A stretch of DNA of 64,000 bases. Source: Marivirga harenae (lineage in GTDB: Bacteria; Bacteroidota; Bacteroidia; Cytophagales; Cyclobacteriaceae). This document shows, in pieces, positions 9,682 through 19,700 of this stretch. Where the stretch lies: positions 7,501-71,500 of the forward strand of contig NZ_CP130565.1 in assembly GCF_030534335.1 (NCBI RefSeq), in the 5' to 3' direction. The notes beneath the pieces are model-generated. The model was not told the DNA's origin and did not search any database. It was given only the letters and a program-made list of their open reading frames with translations. Position 1 is the first letter of the stretch. The number at the start of each line of letters is the position of its first letter. The translations under genes and the position numbers were made by a program.

Positions 9682-10803
9682 TTATTTACAAAAGACCTTT
9701 ATTTTTTCGATAATCAAGTCTTTTTGTTCATTTGTCAAGGACGAACTAGAGGGAAGACAAAGTCCTTTTTGAAATAGCTTTTCAGAAACTCCTGACAGAT
9801 AAGCTTTACTATTTTTAAAGATAGGCTGTAAGTGCATTGGCTTCCATAAGGGTCTGGTTTCAATATTATATTTTTCTAGATCTTGCCTCAATTCTTCAGG
9901 CTCCTTGTTCGATACTCGACTGAATAACACACAAGTTAACCATCTATTACTAAATGCAGAATCATTCTCATATAAAAAATCAAAGCCAAGTGATTTTAGC
10001 TCTTTCTCATAAAAATCATGATTGGAACGTCTATTTTCAATCCATTGATTTAAAACTTTCATTTGACCTCTACCTATACCAGCAGCTATATTACTCATTC
10101 TGTAATTATAGCCAATCTCAGAATGTTGATAATGCGGTGCTGCATCTCTTGCCTGCGTAGCTAAAAACCTTGCTTTATCTATCCAATCCTTATTCTCAGA
10201 AACCAAGGCACCTCCACCAGAAGTAGTTATGATTTTATTCCCGTTAAAAGAATAAACCCCGAAATCACCAAAAGTACCAAGTGGTTTTCCGTCTAATTTT
10301 GAACCTAAAGCCTCGGCTGCATCTTCTATAAGCGGGATTTCGTACTTTTCAGATATAGCTTTTACTTCTTGAATTTTACCGGGCATTCCATACAAATGGA
10401 CAAAAATTATTGCCTTTGGTTTCTTCCCTTTGGCTATATACTCTTTTATCGATTTTTCTAGAAGTTCGGGATCCATGTTCCAAGTCTCTTCTTCACTATC
10501 GATTAAAACCGGCTCAGCCAATTGATAAACAATAGGATTGATTGTAGCAGAAAAGGTGAAACTAGAAGCCAAAACAACATCGTCTTTTTTTACTCCCAGA
10601 ATTATAAGCGCAAGATGAATTGCAGCCGTTCCAGAGCTTAAAGCTGCCGCATAAGGAATGCTATTATATTTTTGAATATCTTCTTCAAAACCGTTGACAT
10701 TGGGCCCCAAGGGAGCGATCCAATTTTCATCAAAGGCATGTTGTATATATTTAATTTCTTCACCTCCCATATGAGGAGCTGATAAAAATATTCTTTCGCT
10801 CAT
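9682..10803 (-). CDS. DegT/DnrJ/EryC1-type sugar aminotransferase
   Basis: 373 residues, normal for PLP-dependent nucleotide-sugar aminotransferases. The PLP pocket motifs are visible: SSGTAAIHLAL near 57-67, EDAAEALG, and the Schiff-base Lys in FNGNKIITTSGGGAL (about residue 190). It closely resembles PglE-type enzymes that aminate a 4-keto-6-deoxy UDP-sugar. It follows the SDR gene by 4 bp and precedes the CapD-like dehydratase, so the pair can make a UDP-4-amino-4,6-dideoxy sugar. An acetyltransferase such as PglD is not present in this window. Confidence 0.9.
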   Translation of the reverse strand: MSERIFLSAPHMGGEEIKYIQHAFDENWIAPLGPNVNGFEEDIQKYNSIPYAAALSSGTAAIHLALIILGVKKDDVVLASSFTFSATINPIVYQLAEPVLIDSEEETWNMDPELLEKSIKEYIAKGKKPKAIIFVHLYGMPGKIQEVKAISEKYEIPLIEDAAEALGSKLDGKPLGTFGDFGVYSFNGNKIITTSGGGALVSENKDWIDKARFLATQARDAAPHYQHSEIGYNYRMSNIAAGIGRGQMKVLNQWIENRRSNHDFYEKELKSLGFDFLYENDSAFSNRWLTCVLFSRVSNKEPEELRQDLEKYNIETRPLWKPMHLQPIFKNSKAYLSGVSEKLFQKGLCLPSSSSLTNEQKDLIIEKIKVFCK

Positions 10804-10807
10804 TGCT

Positions 10808-11512
10808 TTATATATCTCCTAATTGTGGTCTTAATACTATTTCTTCAACAACTGTTCTATCGGATAAGGAAAATGCTGACCAAACTGATTCAGCTACATC
10901 TTCCGCCTTCATAAACCTCTCATGCGGTAAATCTACTCCTTCCCAACTTGCTGTGAAAGTCGCTCCAGGCAATACAGCTGTAACTTTCACTCCTTCTTCT
11001 TTCAATTCCTCTCTTAAACACTTGGTAAAACCTTGCATTGCATATTTTGTAATGCTGTAGGAACCTCCACTTGCATAAGCAGTAATTCCTGCAATACTAC
11101 TCATTGAGAAAATATGGCCACTTTTATGTGGTATAATTACGGGTAATAATGCTCTAGTTAGATGATAAGCTGAAAACAAGTTTGTATTCATCATCATTTC
11201 CAGATTTCCCTCGGGTTCATTTATAATGCTTCCTGGTATGAAAACTCCAGTATTATTAACCAAAACATCCACTTTTGAGGTAGTTTTCAAAACGAAATCA
11301 GCAAACTCTTTCACGTCATCCTTTAGGGATAAATCAGCCTGCATAACAAAAACCTCTACTTTATGCCGACTTTCCACTTCCTCTTTCAACACACTTAAAT
11401 CTGCCTCTTTCCGAGAACATGTAATTATGTTAAACCCATTCTCTGCAAATTTTAGAATTAATGCTCTACCAATGCCTTTTGTACCACCAGTTACTACGAT
11501 ATATTTACTCAT
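10808..11512 (-). CDS. Short-chain dehydrogenase/reductase (SDR)
   Basis: 234 residues, classical SDR length. The cofactor motif TGGTKGIG (residues 8-15), the NNTG motif (about 86-89), the catalytic Ser in SMSSIAG and the YSITK motif are all in place, so an active NAD(P)-dependent oxidoreductase is expected. Its substrate is unknown. It is the first gene of the minus-strand run SDR - aminotransferase - dehydratase (4 bp to the next gene), which suggests a linked sugar or lipid reduction step, though SDR substrates cannot be read from sequence. Confidence 0.87.
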   Translation of the reverse strand: MSKYIVVTGGTKGIGRALILKFAENGFNIITCSRKEADLSVLKEEVESRHKVEVFVMQADLSLKDDVKEFADFVLKTTSKVDVLVNNTGVFIPGSIINEPEGNLEMMMNTNLFSAYHLTRALLPVIIPHKSGHIFSMSSIAGITAYASGGSYSITKYAMQGFTKCLREELKEEGVKVTAVLPGATFTASWEGVDLPHERFMKAEDVAESVWSAFSLSDRTVVEEIVLRPQLGDI

Positions 11513-11867
11513 ACTATAATTTCTATTATTGTCGTTAAAAATACGAAATTAAGGATTATTAAGTTTGTTCTTCAAACTTCAAGGCAATAGTAGCGTAATG
11601 TTTATGAATTAATTTTCATATGGAACTGAAATTTTTGAGTACTTTACAGCTTTTATCTATTGCAAAGAAAATTTTCATGCTAACTTTAAATTTGAAGAAC
11701 AAGAAGAGAATAACGTTACTAAGTTACAATAAATATTAAACAACTTAAATTACTAATTCGAGATCAATTATTGACGATCACCTATAAGTAAAATTTGTCG
11801 CAAATTTCCCTTAAAGGACAATGTCAAATATGGGTTAAGCTTTTGCCAATAAAATAATGAAAAAAGA
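11513..11867. other. Divergent intergenic region between SDR and mlaE
   Basis: About 355 bp, AT-rich, with no ORF that looks coding. It must carry the promoters of both divergent genes. On the plus strand TAAGTTTG (near 11560) fits the -7 consensus but lacks a well-spaced -33, and TAAAATTTG (near 11790) with an upstream TTG is a near match with one extra base. I do not assign either with confidence. Confidence 0.4.
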
Positions 11868-12599
11868 ATGAAATCAATAGGTGCCTATTTTATATTTATT
11901 GGGAGCATGTTTGTAAGGAGAGAGACTTTTTCATCCTATTTCAAACTCACGATTAATGAGTGTATTTCCATAGGCTGGAACTCCATTATAATAGTAGCTA
12001 TAACATCGACTTTTATGGGCGCAGTTACTACGGTGCAGACAGCTTACAATTTAGTTAGTCCACTAATCCAAAACTATGTTGTAGCGCAGGTTACCAGAGA
12101 AATGGTGGTTTTAGAACTTGCTCCAACTATTACCGCCATTGTAATTGCTGGAAAAGTAGGATCAAGTATTGCTAGTGGGCTCGGCACCATGAGGATTACA
12201 GAGCAAATTGACGCCTTGGAAGTGATGGGTATCAATTCATCTTCTTATTTGGTGTTGCCGAAGATAGTGGCCGCCATGATAATGTACCCACTTTTAGTGG
12301 TAATTGCAGGATTCTTATCCTTATATGGAGGCTACATAGCAGGCACAATGACTGGTATTTTGACCGAGACCGAATATGTTTATGGTATTAGAATAGATTT
12401 TAATCCATACACTGTAAAATTCGCGCTTATTAAGTCTATAGTTTTTGCCTTTTTAATTTCTTCAATCTCTGCTTTTCAGGGATTTTATACCACTGGCGGT
12501 GCATTAGAAGTTGGACAATCAAGTACTAGTGCTGTAACTAAAAGTTGTATTGCAGTGCTGTTAGCTGATTATGTTTTAGCTGAATTGTTATTAAACTAA
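11868..12599 (+). CDS. mlaE: MlaE-type permease of a phospholipid (MCE) ABC transporter
   Basis: 243 residues, typical MlaE length. It shows the family's long hydrophobic helices and the conserved cytoplasmic stretch around VAPTITAIVIAGKVGSSIASGLGTMRITEQIDALEVMG-type sequence (ELAPTITAIVIAGKVG, MRITEQIDALEVMG). MlaE/MlaF with an MCE protein moves phospholipids between inner and outer membrane. It lies 3 bp before mlaF. No MCE-domain (MlaD) gene follows, unlike many operons of this kind, so that subunit must be elsewhere. Confidence 0.92.
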   Translation: MKSIGAYFIFIGSMFVRRETFSSYFKLTINECISIGWNSIIIVAITSTFMGAVTTVQTAYNLVSPLIQNYVVAQVTREMVVLELAPTITAIVIAGKVGSSIASGLGTMRITEQIDALEVMGINSSSYLVLPKIVAAMIMYPLLVVIAGFLSLYGGYIAGTMTGILTETEYVYGIRIDFNPYTVKFALIKSIVFAFLISSISAFQGFYTTGGALEVGQSSTSAVTKSCIAVLLADYVLAELLLN

Positions 12600-12602
12600 G
12601 CC

Positions 12603-13355
12603 ATGATTGAAATCAAAAATATATCGAAGTCGTTTAACGGAACACAAGTTTTAGATGATATTTCTGGAACCTTTGAGAGAGGTATCACCAATCTAATCAT
12701 TGGTGCAAGTGGAACAGGTAAAAGTGTATTATTAAAATGTATTGTTGGTTTAATTATTCCAGAGCAAGGAGAAGTACTTTATGATAATAGAGCCTTTCTT
12801 AAAGCTGATAAGGAAGAAAAATCACAAATGAGAAGAGAAATTGGCATGCTTTTCCAGGGCGGTGCATTATTTGACTCAAAAAATATTGAAGAGAATGTAA
12901 TGTTTCCACTTGAGCTACTGACGGATATGAAAAAAGATGAAAAGCTTGATCGTGTTAATAATGTATTGAATAGAGTAGGGCTTGATAACATCAATAAGAA
13001 AATGCCCTCAGAAATCAGTGGTGGGCAAAAAAAGCGCGTAGGCATTGCTAGAGCCATTGTAAATGATATAAATTATTTGTTTTGTGACGAACCAAACTCA
13101 GGTCTTGACCCAAGAACATCGCTACTTATTGATGAACTAATTCAAGAAATCACTCATGAATTAAATGTGACCACTATTGTGGTTACTCATGATATGAATT
13201 CCGTAATGGGAATAGGAGAACACATCATGTATCTTGCAAAAGGTAAGAAATTATGGGAAGGTAATTCGGACAATATCCTGACTTCAGGTCAAGAAGATCT
13301 AGAGGATTTTATATTTGCTAGTAAGTTTATGAAAAAACTTCGCAAATCACTTTAA
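12603..13355 (+). CDS. mlaF: MlaF-type ATP-binding subunit of the MCE transporter
   Basis: 250 residues, a single ABC cassette: Walker A GASGTGKS (about 36-43), Q-loop MLFQGGALFDS as in MlaF proteins, signature SGGQKKR and Walker B LFCDEPNSGLDP. It supplies ATP hydrolysis for the MlaE permease encoded 3 bp upstream. The stop overlaps the stop of the convergent outer-membrane-type gene (13352-13355). Confidence 0.92.
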   Translation: MIEIKNISKSFNGTQVLDDISGTFERGITNLIIGASGTGKSVLLKCIVGLIIPEQGEVLYDNRAFLKADKEEKSQMRREIGMLFQGGALFDSKNIEENVMFPLELLTDMKKDEKLDRVNNVLNRVGLDNINKKMPSEISGGQKKRVGIARAIVNDINYLFCDEPNSGLDPRTSLLIDELIQEITHELNVTTIVVTHDMNSVMGIGEHIMYLAKGKKLWEGNSDNILTSGQEDLEDFIFASKFMKKLRKSL

Positions 13356-16300
13356 AACAAAGCTGTTAACTGAACAGTACCATTATGTATGGCTTTTTGG
13401 TCTTGACTTTTTCTACCAATGTACTGAAGAATTAAGTTTAAATCCCCTATGATTTTTCTTCTAAATGAGACATTCCAAACATAGTTTTCGCCTGCTCTGA
13501 GTCCTTCAAACATTTCATACGCCAAAGCACTTTGATTATCAACTAATTCTGAATTTACACTAACGTAACTAAATTTAGATTCTAAAATACCATTGCTTCC
13601 CTGAATAAATTTATTAGCGAGCTCAACCGAATTTACAAATACCTCTCCCCCAATTCCCTCATTAGGACACCATTTATTTTCGTTTTTGTAAGACAAACTC
13701 AACCTATGGTTATTTCCGCCCTGCCACATAATTTTTGGGATAACTGCTGAGGAACTGAATTGGTAATCTCTTTCCTCTACCCTATCTGAAAACGAGCTGT
13801 TTTGAGAAGTTCTATATAATGTATTAAAATTCCAATCCGGAAAAGCATTCCAAGTACCCGCAAAAGTGAAGTTACTTCTATCTACTCCTTCAAAACCATC
13901 TAACAACAATTGTTTCCTACCGGACTGTGACCACACGGCTTCCAAAAATGCATTTCCACCACGGTTGTAAAATAAACTGGATTTCCACATATTTCTAGAG
14001 GATAAAACACTTCCATCTTCCTTTGCTTGGAAAGGCGAGATCCTATCTACCCAGTCTTCAAAAGTATTTTTAGTATCCAAATTAGCATTAAAGTTTCCTG
14101 AAATTTTACCCAGGTACTGCAGTAGATTTTGAGAATTAGCCCATTCAATAGGCATTTTCCACCGGAGTTGATATTGCAGATTATTAATGTAGGCAGTCTG
14201 ATATTCATCACCCATCGTTAGCACTTTAACATAATTCCTGTCTCCATAATCTGTTTCATCTTCAAAAAACTCATTAAGCTCTTGCTCCCCATTATCATTC
14301 AAATCTGACCAAGAGTGCGTTCCTAACCTTCTAGCCACTTCCATGAAAAAGTAACTTCTCTGCAAAACACGGCCAGTTCCTGTTTGGAAATTTAGGTTCT
14401 GAGTGATGTTATTATCCCAAAAAGAAGACTGCCAATGTAGGCATCCTTGAAAAAACTGTTGAGACTGTACAGAATCTAATTTTGATTGGATATTTCTTCT
14501 AAGAAAATTAAGAATAAAACTATTTCCCTGTCCATAATTAAATGAAGATTTCAATTGAGTATTTTGGGCATCTTCTGAATTAGTCATTTGCCCTTCGAGG
14601 GGGATTTCATCGGAACGTATTTCATGAGATAAATTAAAATTCCATTTCCCTGAATCTTCCTTAGCGATATAGAACTGATGACTATCAAAATGTTGGAAAC
14701 TTCTGTTTATTTCGTCCATGTTTTTGATTTCATGTTGTTGCGTTCGAAAAGTATAGCCTGGCATTAATTTATATTTGGCATATTTAAAATCAACCAGCGC
14801 CTTTTTCCATTCAGTATTCAAATTTCCATTATCACTTTCCATCAAAAACCCATCGACAGTAATGCTGATATCTCCGTTATTTTGAAAGTTTATATTATGC
14901 TGAAATCCGCTTCCCAGATTTTCTTTATTTCGTAGCGCCACATCATAGCTTAATGCTTTGTTTTTAGACTCAATGCTTGTTCCTAAATGTATTAAATGCT
15001 CTTCTCCGGCTTGGAAACCAGCTGACTCCTCCATTCCCCAGTTTCTATTAAAATCCAGTGCTCGGAAAGGCTGAACTGGTGCAAATGCGGAATCTAGAAA
15101 TTCATATTTAATGAAATAATTAATGCTGGTCTTTTCCATGAAATGAAGAGATTTTGTGGCAGAGCTAAATCCTATTGCCATGGCATTACCCTTTAACTGA
15201 GTATCATCTTTATTAAACCTGTTTGTAACAAATTCAGAACCCGCATATTCAAAGCTTAAATCGGAATCATCCTTCAAATTATAATTCAGTCCGACATTAA
15301 TAATTCTTTGATTCTGAGGCAAAGCCATTTTCTTTATTGGCTCATAATTACCTTGTGGCACATCATCTATTGGAGCCACCCATTCATAAACTACCCCGTT
15401 CTCCGAAGAATTAGCTATTCTATAATGACCTTGGTTCTCCCCGACCATTGTAAAATTTACTTGATAATGAGCTATCTCTGGATTATTGGACAACTTATAA
15501 ACCCAATAACTCTTTCCATCCACTATTGAATCAACTCTAGTATATCGTGCTTTATCAGCGGAATATCCTAGACTATCTATTGCCGGTATTTCTGCGTAAT
15601 CTGCATTATTGCCCAAAGTTGAAAGCGCATTGAAATCTGATTGACTTAAATCATCAATCTGATTATCCGGTTTATCAGTCTGTTGGAAATAACCAAAATT
15701 TACGTCCAAATTACCAACGGATTGCTCATGCTTTAGTGTGGTTACATTTCTACTATATTGCCTTTCGGAATATTCAAATTCAATTTGGATAATGCTATAT
15801 TTTGAAATATAGTGTTGGGAGTTAAACGTTATTTCAGCAGCATTATAATCTATTACATAATCATTGTCCAACCCTCTTTGCAACTGCTTTCCATCTAAAA
15901 ATATTTTCTCAGAGCCAGATAAAATAAAAATAAACGGCTCATTTTGAGGACCCTCGATTCGATACGGACCTAAAACTCCTTCTAAAGGCTCAATATTTTG
16001 CACTCCCGTTTTGCTTCTTGCAAATGAGGTCACCAGTTGAGTATTCGATTCTGTCGAGTCAAATGAAAGTTTAGATGATGATACGCCTAAGCCTTGCACT
16101 TGTCGATTATATTTTAAAAAATTCAGGTTTGAATTAGATCTAATATTTAAATCCCCTGCTTCCAGCTCCCAGTTTTCATGCTTGAGCTGCACATTTACTC
16201 TGTCAAAATCCTGCAAGCGTTGAGTATTCCCCTCGGGCTCGAATGGCATTTGTTGATCTGTCAATCGCGCTTGGAGCATTAATTCATCAGAAATATTTCC

Positions 16301-16780
16301 CGCAATAGTTAAATCCATAACAGAGTGCATCATAGCAGATTGTTGATCTCCAGCAGAAACGGAGCGCATGAACGCACCTGAAATTTTTATTCCTTCCAAG
16401 CCCAGAAATTCTTGAGTAGTTTGATGATTAGAATTATCATGCTGTAATTTTTGTTGAAATTTTGCAGTGCTATCAAAAAGTTGTTCCGGTACAGCCGTAT
16501 GTACAATTTGCTGATTTTTGAGGATATAATTGAAGCAAACCCTTACGGTGTCATGTTCATTTACTTTATTAATTATAAGTAATCCTTTAGATATCGCATA
16601 AGAAACGCTGTCTCCAAACTGATTTTGGATCTGCAATGAACTAGGAACAATCAAAGCCGAATCAGGTACAGAAAGTGCTGAATAAGCCGTTTGAAAACAA
16701 TAATTTTGGGCACTTACTAATTGTGGGCCTAAAATAAAGCCCATCAATATGATCAAAACAACTTTCTTTGCCCACTTCAA
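13352..16780 (-). CDS. Very large predicted outer-membrane/cell-surface protein, function unknown
   Basis: 1142 residues with a clean signal peptide ending ...GPQLVSAQ (cut near residue 24). I recognise no catalytic domain. The rest is rich in alternating polar/aromatic strands (for example LNFQTGTGRVLQRSYFFMEV) and ends in LTALF, a terminal Phe, all as in outer-membrane beta-barrels. A segment around 280-345 (FLDGKQLQRGLDNDYVIDYNAAEITF) resembles a module found in other long Bacteroidota surface proteins such as SprA-like ones. The start is a TTG 2 bp after the TAG of the histidine kinase gene; the first in-frame ATG (16744) would remove the charged n-region of the signal peptide. So translation is probably coupled to the kinase. 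Confidence 0.72.
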   Translation of the reverse strand: MKWAKKVVLIILMGFILGPQLVSAQNYCFQTAYSALSVPDSALIVPSSLQIQNQFGDSVSYAISKGLLIINKVNEHDTVRVCFNYILKNQQIVHTAVPEQLFDSTAKFQQKLQHDNSNHQTTQEFLGLEGIKISGAFMRSVSAGDQQSAMMHSVMDLTIAGNISDELMLQARLTDQQMPFEPEGNTQRLQDFDRVNVQLKHENWELEAGDLNIRSNSNLNFLKYNRQVQGLGVSSSKLSFDSTESNTQLVTSFARSKTGVQNIEPLEGVLGPYRIEGPQNEPFIFILSGSEKIFLDGKQLQRGLDNDYVIDYNAAEITFNSQHYISKYSIIQIEFEYSERQYSRNVTTLKHEQSVGNLDVNFGYFQQTDKPDNQIDDLSQSDFNALSTLGNNADYAEIPAIDSLGYSADKARYTRVDSIVDGKSYWVYKLSNNPEIAHYQVNFTMVGENQGHYRIANSSENGVVYEWVAPIDDVPQGNYEPIKKMALPQNQRIINVGLNYNLKDDSDLSFEYAGSEFVTNRFNKDDTQLKGNAMAIGFSSATKSLHFMEKTSINYFIKYEFLDSAFAPVQPFRALDFNRNWGMEESAGFQAGEEHLIHLGTSIESKNKALSYDVALRNKENLGSGFQHNINFQNNGDISITVDGFLMESDNGNLNTEWKKALVDFKYAKYKLMPGYTFRTQQHEIKNMDEINRSFQHFDSHQFYIAKEDSGKWNFNLSHEIRSDEIPLEGQMTNSEDAQNTQLKSSFNYGQGNSFILNFLRRNIQSKLDSVQSQQFFQGCLHWQSSFWDNNITQNLNFQTGTGRVLQRSYFFMEVARRLGTHSWSDLNDNGEQELNEFFEDETDYGDRNYVKVLTMGDEYQTAYINNLQYQLRWKMPIEWANSQNLLQYLGKISGNFNANLDTKNTFEDWVDRISPFQAKEDGSVLSSRNMWKSSLFYNRGGNAFLEAVWSQSGRKQLLLDGFEGVDRSNFTFAGTWNAFPDWNFNTLYRTSQNSSFSDRVEERDYQFSSSAVIPKIMWQGGNNHRLSLSYKNENKWCPNEGIGGEVFVNSVELANKFIQGSNGILESKFSYVSVNSELVDNQSALAYEMFEGLRAGENYVWNVSFRRKIIGDLNLILQYIGRKSQDQKAIHNGTVQLTALF

Positions 16781-16782
16781 AA

Positions 16783-19700
16783 CTAGTTCTGCCTTTTTAA
16801 TTCAATATAAAAGGTTGTTCCCACGTTTGGTTCTGATTCAAACCAAATGTCCCCTCCCGCATGTTCGATTCCTCTTTTAGCCACAGCCAACCCAATTCCT
16901 GAACCTGTAGATTTGGTTGTAAAGTTAGGCAAAAATACTTTGTTATAATTATCCTCAGGAATCCCCATACCATTATCATGAATAGAAATTCTAACTATTT
17001 CATTTTGCAAATCAATCTTTATATTGATCTCAATATATTGTTCCTCTTCACCACTTTGCAAGGCATTCAATATCATATTATTAAAAGTCCGCTCCATTAT
17101 CTTAAGATCAGCCCATACATAAATATCCTCGCTAGGTAAATCCAAATAAATTTCTACATGCTCTGCTTTGAAGAAATCGACCACTTTTCTTAAGATATCC
17201 GTTATGCATATTCTTTCATTCTGCGGAATCGGCATTTTAGCAAAAGAAGAAAATGAAGTAGCAATATCACTTAAATTTTCGATCTGCGATAAAATGCTAT
17301 CAATCTTAGCCGAAGCATCAGGGAGAGGACTATCTGACTTTTGAATTTTCATTTGCAGATGTTGCAATGAAAGCTTCATAGGGGTCAACGGATTTTTGAT
17401 TTCATGTGCCACTTGCTGAGCCATTTCTCGCCAAGCAGATTCCTTTTCTGTTTTACTCAAGGCTTGCCTACTTTTCTCAAGTTTTAAAAGCATCTGATTG
17501 TATTCCTTAATTAATAAGCCAATTTCATCATCGACTTGCCAATGTATAGGCTTATTATCTGCAGATAAGTTAACCTGAGAAAGTTTTTGTTTAAGAAGGT
17601 TCAATGGAGAGGTCAAAATTTTAGTGGCAGTGTAAGCCAAGAAGATAAATACAATAAAAGAAGCTACAAATATATTGAACACATTATTCAGCAAATCGGT
17701 AAACAACAAATCATATTCCTTATTGGATTTAAAAAATGGGCTACCCAAGATGGCTAATAACTCACCCGTATTGTAAGACCTAATTCCAACGTAGGCCGAT
17801 TGGTAATTCAAGTTTCCAATTTGCTCTTCAAGGGTTATCATCTTTTGTCCACTCTGCAGAATAGATGCATATGCTTGCGGATTTACCTTATACGATAACA
17901 GGTTCTTTTCAAATACTTGAGGCTGGCTCGTTAAAAAAAGTTGCCCATTTAAATCGTAAAGATTTATATCGGCATTTATGATTTTTGTAATAGTAGAGAT
18001 ATCATTATTTAGATTAGCTTTATCTAGTAATCCACTTTCATAATTCATCAATAAAGGAACCAATTGATTAGCTACTCTGGTGGTATTTTCCTCATATTTA
18101 GAGACTATATCATCTAAAAAAGTTGCATTTACAAATCCGAGTGTAGAAACACTTACAGAAAGCAATGGTATTAGAAAAGCTAAAGAAAAATATAATTGAA
18201 TTTTTGCGCTAAGGCCAATACTCCTAGTTTTCCAGTAAATCTTAATAAACTGAATAGCGGAAAATGCAAATATTAAGACGAAAGATAGAACAAAGAAAAA
18301 TGAAATATTAGAAAAAAACCGGTACCAAAAATTACTGGTTTTACTAAAAATCAACTTTTCCCCATTGTTTATGATAACATTAAATTTAAGATTACGGTCA
18401 TGTTGAATTTTAAGTAAACTGGCATCTTCGGAGACATCATCCTCTACGACATTGGGAAAATTTAAATCCCCTACACTATAAGATAAGGTATCGTTTTTAT
18501 AAAGTGCATAATCGTAAGGAATATCCAAAAAGGTAGGGATATTTCGATTTTTCACCAATAGTTCAGGGAATACATTATCAGGTCTGATCTTTTTTGGTTT
18601 TAATTCTAAAACGATCTTAGCAAAAACAAAATCATAGTGTTTTACTTCAAAGACATATATATAATTTCTTTGAAGTTGGTTTTCCTCATTATTTCCCACC
18701 AGATACAATTTCAGCTCTCCACGTTTGTTCCTGGCATTCATCTGCTGGATTGGATAAGAGGAGGACATTGGTAAGCTCCCATTTGGATAAATCGAATTAC
18801 CTTCCGCATCAAAAATCTTTATAGACTTTTCATATTTTTCGAAATAATCATTCAAATAATACCTTTCAATTTTATCAGCAATGGTTTTGTATGGTGTTAA
18901 GGGAAGTAAAAACTGTCTTTTTATATATTCATCATTCCTGAGGCTTTCTTCCAGCTGATTGATCATGTATTCAGCTAAGACATCATTGCCATTTAATATC
19001 TTATCTGCCAGTATGTTTCTTTGGTTGGCTTCATTTTGTTTTTCGAGAAATTGAACTGAGATAGCGCTAATTATTGAAATCGCAATAATCAATAAAAATA
19101 TATAGATGAAGCTCAAAAAGTTAATATTCTCGAGGACTGCCCCCAATTTCGAAAAGAAAATCACTGAATTGAAAAGCATCACAGTAAGACCAATCCAGAA
19201 GATTGGATAACCAAATTTGATTGCAAATATCTGAAAAGCACCAAAACAAGCCAACTGGACGCTTAAGAAATATACAGGGCTTAACTTTTCTTGAGTATTG
19301 AAGAAGTGAGCTACTTTAAATACCTCAAACACCAAAAACCCAAATAGCAAGACTACTGCAAAAGATAAGATTTGAAATATGCTAAACTCAATTGAAGCAG
19401 TACTGTCTATACCCCAATTGGAATGAATATAGATCAAATGAATGAAATAGAAGATCCCTAAGGTCGTGAGATATGATAAGAAATTTATCCCCCATCCTGA
19501 TAATTGACTACTACGGAATTTCCGAAGTAAATAAGTCTTGATCTTCCTGATGGAAAAAAAACCTACAATAAAAAAAAGTACACAATTAATCAGTAAATTT
19601 CCTACTGAAGGATTGAAATCGGAAGAAGCGAAAAATTTCGGGTCAAAAAGTCTTAAATCTTTGGCATGAAAAGGCATATCAAAAAGCTCCATCAGTACCC

